Source: Spirochaetaceae bacterium (GTDB lineage Bacteria > Spirochaetota > Spirochaetia > Treponematales > Breznakiellaceae). From it: a DNA stretch of 15,190 nucleotides. Location: positions 1 to 15,190 of the forward strand of contig JAIRXO010000185.1 of assembly GCA_031268255.1 (NCBI GenBank), in the 5' to 3' direction. The notes beneath the pieces were generated by a model. That model ran no database searches, had not been told where the DNA came from, and saw nothing but the letters and a program-made list of their open reading frames with translations. Below are positions 1-7,279 of the stretch, in pieces. Position numbers and translations under genes: made by a program. Within the stretch, counting starts at the first letter, position 1. Every line of letters starts with the position of its first letter.

Positions 1-33
1 GTTCAGCTTGGAATGCAGTTTAAGCAAGCGTCA

Positions 34-198
34 TCATTGTGGGACGGCATGGTGGTACACTTTATCAATAATGTAAGCGTCAACCTCATTCATGTCGTTT
101 TGGCAGACGGCGTTGAAACCGCTCCAACCATGCGTATCGCCATCGCGCAGACGATAATGTTTATTGCTGTGGCGGTAAGATACTTCAGTATGAATTAA
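34..198 (-). pseudogene. Unidentified coding remnant, C-terminal fragment
   Basis: On the minus strand a frame stays open into the end of the methyltransferase gene and stops at 34-36. It encodes about 55 residues that look protein-like: mixed charge, aromatic residues, and a stretch reading RLRDGDTHGWSGFNAV followed by a hydrophilic helix ending in HHAVPQ. There is no ATG, GTG or TTG start at the upstream end, so if real it is the tail of a gene whose 5' part has been lost. Base composition falls to about 48% GC (hand count of 1-180), against roughly 58-65% in nearby genes I sampled, which hints at separate origin. I do not recognise the family. The GW-x-GFN stretch weakly recalls the DGW-x-GYN region of ISXO2-like transposases, but not enough to call one. 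The opposite strand holds a 61-codon frame (13-198) whose composition looks less like a protein. Confidence 0.3.
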
Positions 199-980
199 CG
201 TGGCCGCTTGCGGAACCGGGCCACATAGAGCGGGCCCATGCCACCCGCGTCGGGGAGCATGATTCTTCCGTACAGGGTTTTTTCTCCTTCCTCGAAATCA
301 GGTTCGTCGAGGATCACGGCATCCCCGTATTTTTCAAGAAGCCGCGAGACAGGGCCGTCGTTTTCTTCGGGGCTCAGGGCGCAGGTGGCGTAGACCAGGG
401 ACGCTCCGTCTTTAAGGAGGAGAAAGGCCGATGAAAGCAGGGCCCACTGGCGTTTTCCAAGAAAGCGGGGCCGCGCGGGGCTCCATGTGTCAAGGGCGCC
501 TGTCTTTGAAGAAGCGGCCTGTATGAGTACATGGCGTTCGCTGGAACAGGGGGCGTCAAGGAGTATCGCGGCAAAGCGGCCCTGCTCTGTTTTTCTTCCC
601 CCTTCCCGCGCGGCGTCAAAACCGGACACCCTTACCCTGGCCCGAAGGGGGCCGGGAAGGTATTCGTCAAGAACCTGGGAGAGGCGCCGCCTTCTTTGGC
701 CGGAATATTCATTTGAAAGGAGTTCTGTTTCCGCTGTCATGGATGACGCGATGACAAGGCTCTTGCCACCCGGGGCGGCGCAGGCGTCCAGTACGGTCCC
801 CGATTCGGGGAGGCGCAGGGTCTCTGCCCCCAGCACCGAGGCGCGGTCAAGGACATAGGGCTTTACCAGGCCGCCGGTATAGGAATACGGCGCGTGGTCA
901 TCAAGCAGGGCCCTGTACAGGCTGTCCCAGCGGTCCCGGTAGACAGCGCGGTAGTACGCCTCGAATTCCGCCCTTCCCAT
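195..980 (-). CDS. RsmB/RsmF-type rRNA cytosine-C5 methyltransferase (NOL1/NOP2/Sun family)
   Basis: This 261-residue protein should transfer a methyl group from SAM to C5 of a cytosine in RNA, most likely 16S rRNA. Family motifs appear in order: the SAM-binding loop DACAAPGGKS at about 65-74, the acidic residue of the next strand in SNE (89-91), DAPCSSE (142-148) with Cys145, and YATCALSPEEN (197-207) with Cys200. In this family the TC cysteine is the nucleophile and the PC cysteine helps release the product; both are present, so the enzyme looks active. It lacks the N-terminal NusB-like domain of E. coli RsmB and the C-terminal PUA-like extension of RsmF, making it a short, core-only form; the exact target base cannot be read from sequence. 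It lies 31 bp downstream of the dtxR-like gene on the same strand and is probably cotranscribed. The ATG at 978-980 has only a weak GAAG upstream. Confidence 0.9.
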   Translation of the reverse strand: MGRAEFEAYYRAVYRDRWDSLYRALLDDHAPYSYTGGLVKPYVLDRASVLGAETLRLPESGTVLDACAAPGGKSLVIASSMTAETELLSNEYSGQRRRRLSQVLDEYLPGPLRARVRVSGFDAAREGGRKTEQGRFAAILLDAPCSSERHVLIQAASSKTGALDTWSPARPRFLGKRQWALLSSAFLLLKDGASLVYATCALSPEENDGPVSRLLEKYGDAVILDEPDFEEGEKTLYGRIMLPDAGGMGPLYVARFRKRPR

Positions 981-1011
981 GATACGCTTCGGCGGACCGC
1001 TTCCGCCTTGT

Positions 1012-1386
1012 TCAGGCCTTTTTCTTTTTGGACGCGGACATCAGTTCTTTCAGCTTGTTAAATGTTTCTTCCGAAAGTATGTGTTCCATCTTGCAGGCGT
1101 CCTGCTCGGCGTTTTCCGCTCCCACGCCAAGCATGTCCCTGAGAAAAGCGGTAAGGAGATCGTGGCGTTCCCTGATGTCCCTGGCCTTGGCCCTGCCCCG
1201 CTCGGTGAGGCTGACGGTCCTGTAGCGTTCATGCTCCAGAAAGCCCTGTTCTTCCAGGGATTTCAGGGCGGTGAGTACCGAGGGCTTTGACACCTTGAGC
1301 CTGGCGGCAATATCGGTTACCCGCACTTCGCCTTCATCGGAGAGGAAACTCACCATTTCAAGATAATCTTCCAGAGACTGGGTCAT
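1012..1386 (-). CDS. DtxR/MntR-family metal-dependent transcriptional regulator
   Basis: This 124-residue protein has an N-terminal winged helix-turn-helix (about 5-65; recognition helix near VSKPSVLTALKSLEEQG) and a helical metal-binding and dimerisation domain. It ends there, without the SH3-like third domain of DtxR/IdeR, so it is the short MntR-like form. Candidate ligands, numbered from the ATG, are Asp7, Glu10, His75, Cys98, Glu101 and His102. The ACKMEH segment matches the Cys-x-x-Glu-His of DtxR, whereas the N-terminal Asp-x-x-Glu matches MntR, so Mn versus Fe specificity is not settled by sequence. I start it at the ATG at 1384-1386; a TTG at 1393-1395 would add three residues. It is divergent from the opp operon and upstream of the methyltransferase. 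Its likely role is repressing metal-uptake genes, and possibly itself or opp. Confidence 0.9.
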   Translation of the reverse strand: MTQSLEDYLEMVSFLSDEGEVRVTDIAARLKVSKPSVLTALKSLEEQGFLEHERYRTVSLTERGRAKARDIRERHDLLTAFLRDMLGVGAENAEQDACKMEHILSEETFNKLKELMSASKKKKA

Positions 1387-1394
1387 GTACTTCA

Positions 1395-1423
1395 ATCTTG
1401 AGGGATTTACGTTGAATTGTCAA
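1395..1423 (-). promoter_or_regulatory. Candidate promoter of the dtxR-like gene
   Basis: On the minus strand a perfect TTGACA (1423-1418) is followed after 17 bases by CAAGAT (1400-1395), which matches only 3 of 6 bases of the -10 consensus. Transcription would begin near 1388, two bases before the ATG. The -35 box falls in a short inverted repeat at 1411-1424, GTTGA-4-TCAAC, a possible operator for autoregulation. The weak -10 box keeps confidence low. Confidence 0.35.
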
Positions 1424-1438
1424 CTTGAAAATCGGCCA

Positions 1439-1467
1439 TTGACCGTAAGAACGAAACAATTCATAAT
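1439..1467 (+). promoter_or_regulatory. Promoter of the opp operon
   Basis: TTGACC (1439-1444) and CATAAT (1462-1467) are separated by exactly 17 bases; each matches the sigma-70 consensus at 5 of 6 positions. The predicted start point is about 1474, only five bases before the oppB ATG at 1479. That leaves no room for a ribosome binding site, and none is seen. Confidence 0.65.
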
Positions 1468-1481
1468 AGACTACTATTATG
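1462..1481. promoter_or_regulatory. Perfect inverted repeat over -10 box and oppB start codon (candidate operator)
   Basis: The arms CATAATAG (1462-1469) and CTATTATG (1474-1481) are exact reverse complements around the 4-base centre ACTA. The left arm contains the -10 box, the centre and right arm contain the predicted start point, and the last three bases are the oppB ATG. This position suits an operator for a dimeric repressor; the divergently encoded DtxR-type protein is an obvious candidate but the sequence does not match a DtxR or MntR box that I can recall. Confidence 0.5.
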
Positions 1482-2423
1482 GGTGTGTATGTTCTGAAAC
1501 GTGTTTTCCTTTCCCTGCTCACCATGGTTTTTATCATCTGCCTGACCTTTATTCTTATGAACACCGTACCCGGCGGGCCTTTTTTGGGCGAGAAGGCTAT
1601 TTCGCCCAGGGTTCTGGCCGAACTGGAAGCCAAATACGGCCTGGACAAACCCCTGCCGGTCCAGCTTAAAAACTACCTGACGAGCCTCCTCAAGGGGGAT
1701 ATGGGGGTTTCCCTTAAAATGCAGAAAAACAGGCCCGTACTTACCATAATAAGCGAAATGTTCCCGGTTTCGGCCAGGATAGGGGCCATTGCCCTGCTCT
1801 GGGCCTTTGCCGCCGGCGTGGCCCTCGGCTGTCTTGCCGCCTATACCCGGGGCAGGTGGGAGGACAGCGCCCTGCAGATTCTTACGACCCTGGGTATTGC
1901 CTCGCCCAATTTTGTAAACGCCACGGTACTCCTGGTTTGTTTTGCCGGCGGGATTTTCCATATTTTTCCCACGACGGGGCTGTCGCGGGGGGCCATAAGT
2001 TATGTGCTTCCCTGCTTTACCCTGGGCCTTACCCCCATGTGTTCCATAGCCAGGTATACCAGGTCCTCCATGCTTGAGGTTCTCAACAAGGAATATATCA
2101 AAACGGCGCGGGCCTACGGCCATTCGGTTCCCAAGATCATCTTCAAGTACGCCCTCCGCAACGCCCTGATTCCCGTAGTTACCTATCTGGGGCCCATCAC
2201 CGCCGCGGTGCTTACCGGAGGTTTCGTGGTGGAATCGGTATTCAATATACCCGGCCTGGGCCGCTATTTCATTCAGAGTATACAGAACCGCGATTATCCC
2301 ATTATCATGGGGACCACCATTTTCTTTGCCGCCCTGGTTATCGTGTTAAGTTTTTTTGTGGACATACTGTACAAAATCATCGACCCCCGCATAGAACTTT
2401 CCAGGGAGGCGGACAGGATATGA
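1479..2423 (+). CDS. oppB: Oligopeptide/dipeptide ABC transporter permease (OppB/DppB type)
   Basis: This 314-residue inner-membrane permease is one of two that form the channel of a peptide-type ABC importer. The start MGVYVLKRVF and first membrane helix (about 8-28) are typical of OppB/DppB, as is the PGGP turn after it. Further hydrophobic segments lie near 98-121, 134-160, 173-192, 233-255 and 276-298, giving the usual six. The EAA-type coupling loop that contacts the ATPases is at about 205-230 (EYIKTARAYG...), and the C-terminus has the family's D-x-x-Y-x-x-DPRI. It opens the operon and overlaps oppC by 4 bases (ATGA). No Shine-Dalgarno sequence precedes the ATG, and the promoter -10 box ends only 11 bases upstream, so translation is probably from a nearly leaderless mRNA. 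The family N-terminus supports this start over internal ATGs. Confidence 0.93.
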   Translation: MGVYVLKRVFLSLLTMVFIICLTFILMNTVPGGPFLGEKAISPRVLAELEAKYGLDKPLPVQLKNYLTSLLKGDMGVSLKMQKNRPVLTIISEMFPVSARIGAIALLWAFAAGVALGCLAAYTRGRWEDSALQILTTLGIASPNFVNATVLLVCFAGGIFHIFPTTGLSRGAISYVLPCFTLGLTPMCSIARYTRSSMLEVLNKEYIKTARAYGHSVPKIIFKYALRNALIPVVTYLGPITAAVLTGGFVVESVFNIPGLGRYFIQSIQNRDYPIIMGTTIFFAALVIVLSFFVDILYKIIDPRIELSREADRI

Positions 2424-3457
2424 CAGAACAGTTTAGCGCCGATGATTTTGCTCCCGCCACGGCAAAGGAAAAAGAAGCCTTCGTACCCCGGCACCGGAGC
2501 ATTTCGTACTGGCAGGACGCCTGGCGGCGGCTCAAAAGAAACTATGTGTCCATGGCTTCTTTTGGCGTCATCATAGGGCTTTTTCTCTTTGCCTACGCGG
2601 GCCCCCTCTTTATGGGCTATACCTATGAGGAACAGGTACGGGGCAGCGAAAACCTGGCCCCCCTGCACTACTCCGCCCGTGAAGATGAACGCAGGGCCGA
2701 AGGCGAAAAGATCTTTCCCCATATTTTTGGAACCGACACCCACGGCAGGGACATACTGGTGCGGGTCATGTACGGCACCAGGGTCTCCATGGTGATAGGC
2801 GTTGCCGCGGCTTTTTTGACCCTGGTCATCGGCGTATGCTACGGATCGGTTTCGGGCTTTGCCGGGGGCAGGGTCGATATGGTTATGATGCGCATTGTGG
2901 ACATCATCTATTCCGTGCCCGACGTGCTTGTAGTGCTGCTTCTGGCGGTAACATTAAAACCCCTGCTCACGGCCTTTGCCGACGCCAATCAGACAAGGCT
3001 TTTGGGCAGGCTGGTTATAGCCCTGGGGCCCAGCATCATCGCCATCTTTATCGCCTTTGCCCTTCTGTACTGGACCACCATGGCCCGCATCATACGGGGG
3101 CAGATACTCCAGCTTAAACAGCAGGAATATGTACTGGCCGCGATAGCCCTGGGAGCCAGGAACAGGCGGGTCATCTTTAAGCATCTGCTCCCCAACTGCG
3201 TTGGTTCCCTGGTGGCGGCGGCCTGTCTCCAGATTCCCATAGCGATTTTTCTTGAATCCTTTTTGTCCTTCCTGGGCCTGGGGGTAAACGCCCCCATGAC
3301 CAGTCTCGGTTCCCTGGCCTCAGACGCGCTGGGCGGCATGTATACCTATACCTACAGGCTCATCATCCCCGCGGTGATTTTAAGCCTCATGATACTTTCC
3401 TTTAACCTTTTCGGCGACGGGCTGCGGGACGCTCTGGATCCGAGGCTGAAAAAATGA
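2420..3457 (+). CDS. oppC: Oligopeptide/dipeptide ABC transporter permease (OppC/DppC type)
   Basis: This 345-residue protein is the partner permease of OppB. A cytoplasmic N-terminal tail (1-40) leads to the first membrane helix (about 44-65), a periplasmic loop, and then the family hallmark FGTDTHGRD (103-111) before the membrane core. The EAA-type loop is near 236-262 (QEYVLAAIALGARNRRVIFKH), and the C-terminus NLFGDGLRDALDPRLKK (329-345) is diagnostic of OppC/DppC. A hydrophilic insertion around 180-200 separates two membrane helices, as in OppC-like rather than the shorter DppC-like proteins. It overlaps oppB by 4 bases at its start and oppD by 4 at its end (ATGA at 3454-3457), implying translational coupling and matched subunit amounts. 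Confidence 0.93.
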   Translation: MTEQFSADDFAPATAKEKEAFVPRHRSISYWQDAWRRLKRNYVSMASFGVIIGLFLFAYAGPLFMGYTYEEQVRGSENLAPLHYSAREDERRAEGEKIFPHIFGTDTHGRDILVRVMYGTRVSMVIGVAAAFLTLVIGVCYGSVSGFAGGRVDMVMMRIVDIIYSVPDVLVVLLLAVTLKPLLTAFADANQTRLLGRLVIALGPSIIAIFIAFALLYWTTMARIIRGQILQLKQQEYVLAAIALGARNRRVIFKHLLPNCVGSLVAAACLQIPIAIFLESFLSFLGLGVNAPMTSLGSLASDALGGMYTYTYRLIIPAVILSLMILSFNLFGDGLRDALDPRLKK

Positions 3458-4452
3458 CGCCCGAAACGAACCAAAACATTCTGCTTGAAGTCCGGGACTT
3501 GCGGGTTTCCTTTTTTACCCCCGTAGGAGAAGTAAAAGCCGTTGACGGCATTTCGTACAGCCTCAGGGATGGCGAAGTTATGGGCATAGTGGGCGAATCA
3601 GGCTCAGGCAAGAGCGTTGAGGCCTACGCCGTCATGGGCATACTCGAAGCGCCGGGAAAGGTAAGCGGCGGTTCAGTTTATTTTGAAGGAAAAGAACTCC
3701 TTTCCCAAAGCGGAAAGGAAATGGAAAAGCTCAGGGGTTCAAAACTTTCCATGATTTTTCAGAATCCCATGGAAAGCCTCAACCCGGTTTATACCATAGG
3801 AAGCCAGCTTGTCGGCGTACTCAGGGAACACAAGGGCCATCTCGCCTTCCGGGACGCCTGGGAGAAGGCCCTCCAGATGCTTATCCTGGTGGGCATAACC
3901 AACCCGGAACGCCGCATGAAGCAGTATCCTCACGAACTTTCAGGCGGCATGCGCCAGCGGGTAATGATAGCCATGGCCCTTATCTGCGAGCCCAGGCTGC
4001 TCATCGCCGACGAGCCTACCACCGCCCTGGATGTTACCATTCAGGCCCAGATACTGGAACTGATGAAGCGTATCAAAGACAAGACCCGCATGGCCATTGT
4101 TTTTATCACCCATAACCTTGCCGTCGTGGCGGAAATCTGCGACAGGGTATCGGTCATGTACGGCGGCCACATTGTGGAGCAGGGGACGGTGGAGGATATT
4201 TTCTACGATTCCCGCCATCCCTATACACGGGGGCTGCTCCGCTCCATGCCCCGCATTGATGACGAAACCAACCAAAGGCTCATCCCCATCGAGGGAACGC
4301 CCATCAATATGCTGGAACCCAATCCGGGCTGTCCCTTCGCCCCCCGCTGTGACGCCTGCATGAAAATCTGCGTGCGGCATCTGCCCCCGGAGACGGTTCT
4401 TTCGGAGAGCCACCGGACAAGCTGCTGGCTCCTTTCCAGGGAGGAACCATAA
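3454..4452 (+). CDS. oppD: Oligopeptide ABC transporter ATP-binding protein (OppD/DppD type)
   Basis: This 332-residue cytoplasmic ATPase is one of two that power the peptide importer. Visible motifs are Walker A GESGSGKS (47-54), Q-loop FQNP (102-105), signature LSGGM (162-166), Walker B LLIADEP (182-188), D-loop ALD (191-193) and switch His220. The C-terminal oligopeptide-transporter extension follows (about 240-325), with HPYTRGLL and a cysteine set in NPGCPFAPRCDACMKICVRH plus a later Cys near SCWLL. In OppD/DppD relatives these cysteines have been linked to an iron-sulphur cluster; all expected cysteines seem present. The start overlaps oppC by 4 bases with GAGG just upstream. The stop shares one base with the oppF start (TAATG), so the two ATPases should be made in step. 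Confidence 0.95.
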   Translation: MTPETNQNILLEVRDLRVSFFTPVGEVKAVDGISYSLRDGEVMGIVGESGSGKSVEAYAVMGILEAPGKVSGGSVYFEGKELLSQSGKEMEKLRGSKLSMIFQNPMESLNPVYTIGSQLVGVLREHKGHLAFRDAWEKALQMLILVGITNPERRMKQYPHELSGGMRQRVMIAMALICEPRLLIADEPTTALDVTIQAQILELMKRIKDKTRMAIVFITHNLAVVAEICDRVSVMYGGHIVEQGTVEDIFYDSRHPYTRGLLRSMPRIDDETNQRLIPIEGTPINMLEPNPGCPFAPRCDACMKICVRHLPPETVLSESHRTSCWLLSREEP

Positions 4453-5417
4453 TGGCTGATCCCCTTATCGAACTTCGCGGAATAAAAAAGTACTTTCCCG
4501 TCAGGGAGGCCTGGGGCAGGATACGGCATATCCACGCGGTAGAATCTGTTCCCCTTTCCATTTTTCCGGGCGAGACCCTTGGGCTTGTAGGCGAATCGGG
4601 CTGCGGAAAAACAACCCTGGGCCGTACCATACTCCGCCTCTATGAGCCAAGCGCGGGGAATATATTCTTTAAGGGAGAGGACATTACCCGCGTCAATATG
4701 CTTCCTTATAGAAGAAAGATGCAGATCATCTTTCAGGACCCCTCGTCGTCCCTCAACCCCCGCATGACGGTGGGAGAGATAGTCGGCGAACCCATAGACA
4801 TACACGGCCTGGCAAAAACCAGGGAAGAACGCAGGGAGCGCATAGCCGCCCTGCTTGCCAAGGTGGGCCTCAACAGCGAACACGCCAACCGCTATCCCCA
4901 TGAATTTTCAGGAGGCCAGCAGCAGCGCATAGGCATAGCCAGGGCGCTGGCGGTGGAGCCTGAGTTTATAGTCTGCGACGAGCCCGTGTCGGCCCTGGAT
5001 GTATCCATACAGTCCCAGATAGTCAATATGCTTGAGGACATGCAGGCCGAACTGGGCCTCGCATATCTCTTTATAGCCCATGATATTTCCGTGGTCCGCC
5101 ATATATCAAAGCGCATAGGAGTCATGTACCTGGGCTATCTTGTGGAACTTACCGGGAGCGGCGAGCTTTACAAAAACCCCCTTCATCCCTATACCAAAAC
5201 CCTGCTCCAGGCCGTGCCCATCCCGGACCCGGTAAAAACCCGTTCCCGGGAACGTTCTGTCCTGGAAGGAGAGATACCCAACCCCATGGAAAGCCCGCCG
5301 GGCTGCCCATTCCACACCCTCTGTCCCCGCGCCATGGGACACTGCGCCGTAACCATGCCCGATCTTGCCGAAGCCGCCCCGGGACACCGGGTGGCCTGTC
5401 ATTTGTATACAAACTAG
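4452..5417 (+). CDS. oppF: Oligopeptide ABC transporter ATP-binding protein (OppF/DppF type)
   Basis: This 321-residue protein is the second ATPase of the importer. Walker A is GESGCGKT (47-54), Q-loop FQDP (94-97), signature FSGGQ (152-156), Walker B FIVCDEP (172-178) and D-loop ALD (181-183). The C-terminal extension includes LHPYTKTLL and a cysteine set (PPGCPFHTLCPRAMGHC, then a final Cys near the C-terminus). It pairs with OppD; the GCGKT Walker A and FSGGQQQR signature are OppF-like. A good ribosome binding site GGAGG lies seven bases upstream inside the oppD end. It is followed by a 64-bp gap with a hairpin before oppA, the only real gap in the operon. Confidence 0.95.
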   Translation: MADPLIELRGIKKYFPVREAWGRIRHIHAVESVPLSIFPGETLGLVGESGCGKTTLGRTILRLYEPSAGNIFFKGEDITRVNMLPYRRKMQIIFQDPSSSLNPRMTVGEIVGEPIDIHGLAKTREERRERIAALLAKVGLNSEHANRYPHEFSGGQQQRIGIARALAVEPEFIVCDEPVSALDVSIQSQIVNMLEDMQAELGLAYLFIAHDISVVRHISKRIGVMYLGYLVELTGSGELYKNPLHPYTKTLLQAVPIPDPVKTRSRERSVLEGEIPNPMESPPGCPFHTLCPRAMGHCAVTMPDLAEAAPGHRVACHLYTN

Positions 5418-5422
5418 GGGGC

Positions 5423-5450
5423 TTGTCCAGAACCGCAGGTTTTTGGACAA
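5423..5450. repeat. Intercistronic hairpin, copy 1 of a GTCC/GGAC palindrome
   Basis: TTGTCCA (5423-5429) pairs with TGGACAA (5444-5450), and inside it AACC (5431-5434) pairs with GGTT (5438-5441) around a 3-base loop. The stem is preceded by GGGGGC, which is also the context of the second copy at 11210-11247. There is no T-run directly after it, so it looks more like an mRNA-stabilising or processing hairpin between oppF and oppA than a strong terminator. Confidence 0.55.
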
Positions 5451-5481
5451 TATCATAAACTGTTTTTATTAGGAGGAATGT

Positions 5482-7128
5482 ATGGCAAAAAAAATGTTTC
5501 TTTTTCTGATGGTTCTTGCCGCAGCGGCCATGGGTTGTTCAGGACCGGCCAGGGAAACGGTTACGGAGAGCCAGATAACCGCTATTGTCGCCTCGGAGCC
5601 AAACACCATTGACCCTGCCCTGAATACCGCGGTGGACGGCGCTATATACCTGGTCCACGCCTTTGAGGGCCTCTACAAGTACGTTGACAACGGCAGGGGC
5701 GACGCTATTCTGGCGCCGGGCCAGGCCGAGAGCGCGCCTGAAAAAACGGCAAACGCCGACGGGACCGTTACCTATGTGTTCAAGCTCCGCCGTAACCTCA
5801 AATGGTCAGACGGCCAGGCCCTTACCGCCAAAGACTTTGTCTACAGTTGGCAGCGTCTGGTAGACCCCGAGATCGCCGCGGATTACAGCTACCAGCTTGA
5901 TATGGTCAAAAACGCCAACGAAATAATGGCCGGAGATCTCGACAAGAGCCAGCTCGCGGTCAGGGCCGTAGACGACTATACCCTGGAAGTGATACTCACC
6001 TATGACTGCCCCTATTTCTTTGAAATCGTCGCCTTCCCCGCGACCTTTCCGGTCCGGGAAGATATAATCGCCAAGGCCGGGGACCAGTGGACCTTTAACC
6101 CTTCAACCTATATAGGCAACGGTCCCTACCGGCTGCGGGAATGGACGCATAACAGCTACCTTCTCTTTGAAAAGAATCCCAACTACTACGATCCGGCATC
6201 GGGCCCTGACCTTATACGTTTTGCCCTTATGGACGATGACAACGCCATGCTTGCCGGTTTCCGCAACGGCGAAATTGATTTTATCGAGGAAATGCCCGTT
6301 GACGAGATTCCTTCCCTTTTGGCCAACGGAGAACTTAAAATAGTCCCCTATCTGGGAACCTACTTTGTCTGTTTTAACAACCAGAAGGCGCCCTTTACCG
6401 ACGCCAGGGTACGCAAGGCATTCTCCCTTGCCATAGACCGGAACTACATTGTAAACCAGATCACCCAGACCGGCGAACTGCCCGCCACAGCCTATGTTCC
6501 CTCGGGAATCGTAGACGCGGGCGGCGGCGGCACCGATTTCCGCCAGGTGGGCGGCGGCTACTACAAGACCGGGACCAGCGATTACCAGGCCAATGTGGAA
6601 GAGGCGAGGCAGCTTCTGGCCGCCGCGGGCTTCCCCGGGGGCAGGGGTTTCCCGGTAGTGGAATACGCCTATAACACCAATGACAGGCACCGGGCCATAG
6701 GCGAGGCCCTCCAGGATATGTGGCATACCGCTTTGGGGGTCAACGTTACCCTGGCCAATCAGGACTGGGCGGTGTTTCTGGACAACCGCAAGGTCGGGAA
6801 CTACCAGATAGCCCGGCACGGCTGGATTGCCGATTATAACGATCCCATATCCTTTCTTGATATGTGGGTTACAGGCGGCGGCAATGACGACGCCCAGTAC
6901 GCGGTACCCGAATATGACAGGCTTATAGCCGGGGCCAAGGCGACTTCGGTTCCCGCCGAGCGCATGCGCTTTATGCACCAGGCCGAGGATATTCTTATGG
7001 GCCGGGACCACGCGGTGGGCCCCATATACTTCTATACCCAGAAGTATATGATGAATCCCAAACTTTCCGGTCTTTACTATACACCCCTGGGTTTCTTCTA
7101 CTTTACCCAGATTAAAATCGCCCCCTAA
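5482..7128 (+). CDS. oppA: Peptide ABC transporter substrate-binding lipoprotein (OppA type, SBP family 5)
   Basis: This 548-residue protein captures substrate outside the cytoplasmic membrane and delivers it to OppBC. An N-terminal signal ends in AAAMGC, with Cys19 the lipidation site. Family-5 landmarks follow: NTIDPALNT and HAFEGLYKY near 37-64, LKWSDGQALTAKDFVYSWQR (about 111-130, split by the usual acidic and aromatic residues), VRKAFSLAIDR in the middle, and WIADYNDPISFLDMW in the C-terminal lobe. The DFVYSWQRL and ADYNDP signatures favour oligopeptide binders of the OppA class over nickel or haem binders. AGGAGG at 5471-5476 lies five bases before the ATG, the strongest ribosome binding site in the operon and consistent with the usual excess of binding protein over transporter. 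It is the last gene of the operon and is followed by a large hairpin. Confidence 0.93.
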   Translation: MAKKMFLFLMVLAAAAMGCSGPARETVTESQITAIVASEPNTIDPALNTAVDGAIYLVHAFEGLYKYVDNGRGDAILAPGQAESAPEKTANADGTVTYVFKLRRNLKWSDGQALTAKDFVYSWQRLVDPEIAADYSYQLDMVKNANEIMAGDLDKSQLAVRAVDDYTLEVILTYDCPYFFEIVAFPATFPVREDIIAKAGDQWTFNPSTYIGNGPYRLREWTHNSYLLFEKNPNYYDPASGPDLIRFALMDDDNAMLAGFRNGEIDFIEEMPVDEIPSLLANGELKIVPYLGTYFVCFNNQKAPFTDARVRKAFSLAIDRNYIVNQITQTGELPATAYVPSGIVDAGGGGTDFRQVGGGYYKTGTSDYQANVEEARQLLAAAGFPGGRGFPVVEYAYNTNDRHRAIGEALQDMWHTALGVNVTLANQDWAVFLDNRKVGNYQIARHGWIADYNDPISFLDMWVTGGGNDDAQYAVPEYDRLIAGAKATSVPAERMRFMHQAEDILMGRDHAVGPIYFYTQKYMMNPKLSGLYYTPLGFFYFTQIKIAP

Positions 7129-7146
7129 GGGAGCGCCCGCGAAAAA

Positions 7147-7195
7147 GGGGGCCGCGAAGTACGGACTAAAATCCGGTTTTGCTTCCCGCGCCCCC
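7147..7195 (+). terminator. Candidate terminator hairpin after oppA
   Basis: The arms at 7147-7159 (five G, then CCGCGAAG) and 7182-7195 (CTTCCCGCG, then five C) pair over 12 base pairs with two small bulges; an inner CGGA/TCCG stem (7162-7165 with 7172-7175) caps it. It lies 18 bases after the oppA stop. The next bases are TGTTT rather than a long T-run, so intrinsic termination is likely but not certain. Confidence 0.5.
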
Positions 7196-7226
7196 TGTTT
7201 CCGCCCAGGGTATAATTCAATTTTTC

Positions 7227-7255
7227 TTGACAAATAGATTTCAAAGCATGATACT
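7227..7255 (+). promoter_or_regulatory. Promoter of the ugp-type operon
   Basis: A perfect TTGACA (7227-7232), a 17-base spacer and GATACT (7250-7255, 4 of 6 bases) form a sigma-70-like promoter. Transcription would start near 7262, giving an 18-base leader that contains GGAGAG (7269-7274), six bases before the ugpQ ATG. The existence of this promoter separates the operon from opp. Confidence 0.65.
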
Positions 7256-7279
7256 TTTTGACAGTACTGGAGAGCATCA

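Noticed and set aside
13..198. 61-codon plus-strand open frame at the left edge
   Set aside because: Its composition looks like an antisense translation, while the minus-strand frame over the same bases looks more protein-like; no ribosome binding site precedes the ATG.
1461..2123. 220-codon minus-strand open frame opposite oppB
   Set aside because: Antisense shadow; rich in Gly, Lys and Pro with no family resemblance, and oppB is certain.
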